A stretch of 64,000 nt of DNA, taken from assembly GCF_001890765.1 (NCBI RefSeq), contig NZ_KV878783.1, positions 2,689,840 to 2,753,839 of the forward strand, given 5' to 3'. This document shows, one piece after another, positions 63,001 through 64,000 of the stretch. A model generated the notes under the pieces. It saw only the letters and a list, made by a program, of their open reading frames with translations. It was not told the origin of the DNA and made no database searches. The position numbers and the translations under genes were made by a program. This DNA is from Spirulina major PCC 6313. GTDB taxonomy: Bacteria > Cyanobacteriota > Cyanobacteriia > Cyanobacteriales > Spirulinaceae. The stretch's first letter is position 1, and the number at the start of each line of letters is the position of its first letter.

Positions 63001-63117
63001 AACCTCGCCCAAGCCAAAGCCGAACGCCTCGGCCCAACGGTCTGCCCCTACGCCCATCCCTACTATTGGGCGGGTTTCACGATCACGGGCCTGCCCTACG
63101 GCCTCCATACCCCCTAG
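60058..63117 (+). CDS. TPR-CHAT protein with degenerate catalytic site
   Basis: 1019 residues from TTG 60058; ATG 60073 is an alternative start. Residues about 150-440 hold eight or more TPR repeats (ELFKYGLELYTTGELDGAISLWRTALEQRP, AYYNRGNSHADLSHYGKAIADYKEALALQP). About 600-1010: a CHAT domain (LLYWHISPASITLFVVLH, LIIVPHQKLHLVPLHLAI, YLPSVQMGL, VELCHFAGDAWWD, PPFVCLSGHWLQLG, VVVSLWPV). CHAT is a caspase-like peptidase fold, but the expected histidine (HFA.HG) reads GD and the expected cysteine (LSAC) reads LSGH, so peptidase activity is unlikely. A scaffold or sensor role is inferred. Confidence 0.85.
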   Translation: MNALLMLQFPLQWLRDLIRAMFNAESPTPHPTEITPLTNDGYESLFYQMLEGVAQGWQCDDLVNRLGIRQHDPWFVSWLHRYGKSLLRQSPQYLNREMALRMVRLGNLGCGELGDVSAGLGRRLLNMSDRAALNAPQATKPATVLTSDDPHELFKYGLELYTTGELDGAISLWRTALEQRPKFEQAENACGVALYYQGQRAEALAQFEQLLSHHPDSDLGHFNQGNLLLGLGRFREAIAHFTHGIEQGQDLSYYAYLGRGHAYHRLGDHALAWRDYEAAIALRPDWPWGYTGRGMVTLAWGDGEAAIADFSQALHHDPNDYYAYHGRGLAWQALGRHQAAVEDFTQVILLAPNLHQAYYNRGNSHADLSHYGKAIADYKEALALQPQSVFALNGRGLALSKIGQTEAALADFTTALALDSDCWQAWVNRGWTLYNAPDQGPTAALQNWETAINELQHLSHDRALALGTLAHAIGQVFGQVAQTQPKQARPLLERAIAALRRSLDFLQDQPNLEAYYLEVMTDLIVTYQRTGSILNTKNHLNIALLIINQLQLNAINVSQKRRWLHQLRGIYQLKVEQLSQAIDPKQRLQAIELAEERRNALLQSQLNPDWDGQILPPPTYSQMQQLLTEETGLLYWHISPASITLFVVLHRQPLQVIPGNYDQLNQFRDWWQQWSSLEFVSEQHSQQPEDDQHWRNQLLPRLAELGEILQLAQVWERLPEDLTHLIIVPHQKLHLVPLHLAINHPQFDHLAYVVTYLPSVQMGLTLLQHQHERPLPALRSLLTIAGSAGVSPHAAAEVAIVAQFFEHDSIDPGQATPAQVQSALATAVELCHFAGDAWWDGTWGETSGLQLAQDRQVAIAQLKHLDAPTPPFVCLSGHWLQLGPDFHLDLEGLGFPTVFLHKGSSHVVVSLWPVAEISTALLMGYMYALLKDNITPAIALHQSQNWLQTLTYQDLLHHYETLLKHLTHAAPPGLDHLKIAQNLAQAKAERLGPTVCPYAHPYYWAGFTITGLPYGLHTP

Positions 63118-63265
63118 TCCCTTCGCCCTCGGTGGAGAAACCTTGGGCATTCCCCCATCCCGACTTCATCTAAAAAAGTATTAAAGACAGCAACACCTCC
63201 GGCAACTCACCCCATACACTGGGGAGTTAATCCCTATTTATGCTGTGTTGAGAGGCCGCTTTACC

Positions 63266-64000
63266 GTGAAATTAGCCACCCGCATCAATCAAGTTCCTGC
63301 ATCGATGACATTAGCCATTTCCGCCAAGTCCAAGGCGATGAAAGAGGACGGCATTGATGTGTGTAGCTTTAGTGCGGGGGAACCGGATTTTGATACCCCC
63401 GACCACATTAAAGCAGCGGCGAAAGCGGCCCTCGATGCGGGTAAAACGCGCTACGGCCCGGCGGCGGGGGAACCGAAATTACGAGCAGCGATCGCCCACA
63501 AACTCCAAACCCATAACCAACTCCCCTACGAAGCCGCCAATGTGATCGTCACCAACGGCGGCAAGTTTTCCCTCTATAACCTGATGATGACCCTGATTGA
63601 ACCGGGGGATGAGGTGATTATTCCCGTGCCCTATTGGGTGAGTTATCCGGAAATGGTGAAGCTTGCCGGCGGTACGCCGATTTTAGTCGAAACCACGGCG
63701 GCATCGGGCTACCGGATTACCCCGGAGCAGTTGCAGGCGGCGATTACCCCCCAGACGAAACTGTTTGTTCTCAATTCGCCCTCGAACCCCACCGGCTCAG
63801 TGTATCCGCCAGCGGAGATCCGGGCGTTGGCGGATGTGGTGGTGGCGGCGGATATTCTCGTTGTGTCCGATGAGATTTATGAAAAGATTCTCTACGATGG
63901 GGCGGAGCATTTGAGTATTGGAGCGGTGAGTCCGGCGGCGTTTGAGCGGACGATTATTAGTAATGGGTTTGCGAAGGCCTACGCGATGACGGGCTGGCGG
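63266..64000 (+). CDS. aspC: Aspartate aminotransferase, class I (C-terminus beyond the window)
   Basis: Starts at GTG 63266 (AGAGG about 11 nt upstream): [49 protein letters not shown]. 245 codons are present. PLP-enzyme landmarks: [66 protein letters not shown] and the lysine in [15 protein letters not shown]. Subgroup Ib aspartate aminotransferase, which interconverts aspartate and oxaloacetate; related prephenate aminotransferases look similar. Confidence 0.92.
   Translation, partial: MKLATRINQVPASMTLAISAKSKAMKEDGIDVCSFSAGEPDFDTPDHIKAAAKAALDAGKTRYGPAAGEPKLRAAIAHKLQTHNQLPYEAANVIVTNGGKFSLYNLMMTLIEPGDEVIIPVPYWVSYPEMVKLAGGTPILVETTAASGYRITPEQLQAAITPQTKLFVLNSPSNPTGSVYPPAEIRALADVVVAADILVVSDEIYEKILYDGAEHLSIGAVSPAAFERTIISNGFAKAYAMTGWR

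Overview
The window is from a cyanobacterial chromosome. It carries psbEFLJ with ycf48 and rubA, form IB RuBisCO (rbcL-rbcX-rbcS), a beta-carboxysome cluster (ccmK2-K1-L-M-N), a CO2-uptake NDH-1 module (ndhF-ndhD-cupB), a CyanoP lipoprotein, and dense HIP1 palindromes (GCGATCGC). The species cannot be fixed. The nifJ gene and the many Uma2, IS and MITE copies fit a mat-forming or filamentous lineage, but that is inference.

Layout. 1-3.4 kb: a partial HD phosphohydrolase, a HigA-N-like small protein and an ABC1/UbiB kinase. 3.4-12.3 kb: an accessory island. At its core is a complete integron-type integrase (IntI, 9293-10267, + strand). Divergent from it lies a cassette array read on the - strand: a two-gene HEPN-like/KGG-NTPase operon ended by a good attC-like hairpin (5798-5884), an inverted UPF0175/DUF3368 toxin-antitoxin pair ended by a second candidate attC (4839-4932), then a Uma2 gene and a lone core-binding-domain gene whose borders share a repeated motif. 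Beyond intI, an IS4-family element with perfect 9-bp target duplications splits another Uma2 gene. 12.3-26.9 kb: core genes (glycogen debranching enzyme, PPC protein, JAMM peptidase, menD, TPR protein, psbEFLJ/ycf48/rubA, DICT-GAF histidine kinase, ribBA). 27-37 kb: tRNA-His, a DUF4359 protein, a glycosyltransferase, nifJ with a DHOD-like partner, aroA and a DMT permease.

37.0-39.1 kb: a secreted RNase A-like toxin (CdiA-CT type) directly followed by a CdiI-like immunity gene, then an IS200/IS605-type tnpB element. 39.9-52.1 kb: a carbon-concentrating super-cluster. RuBisCO and the beta-carboxysome shell and assembly genes lie on the - strand, and the NDH-1 CO2-hydration module diverges on the + strand. 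Together these genes convert CO2 to bicarbonate, build the carboxysome and fix carbon in it. 52.1-54.6 kb: a ParA/AlbA_2-ATPase operon in which a 215-bp MITE with the same termini and 9-bp target duplication size as the IS4-type element splits the ATPase gene. 54.6-64 kb: a COG3146 GNAT protein, CyanoP, an ABC exporter, a strongly structured intergenic stretch that may be an ncRNA, a second tnpB element, a TPR-CHAT protein with a degenerate catalytic site, and the start of an aspartate aminotransferase gene.

The most unusual systems are the integron with its HEPN/KGG-NTPase cassette, the exported RNase A-like toxin-immunity pair, and the matching IS/MITE pair that has interrupted two genes.
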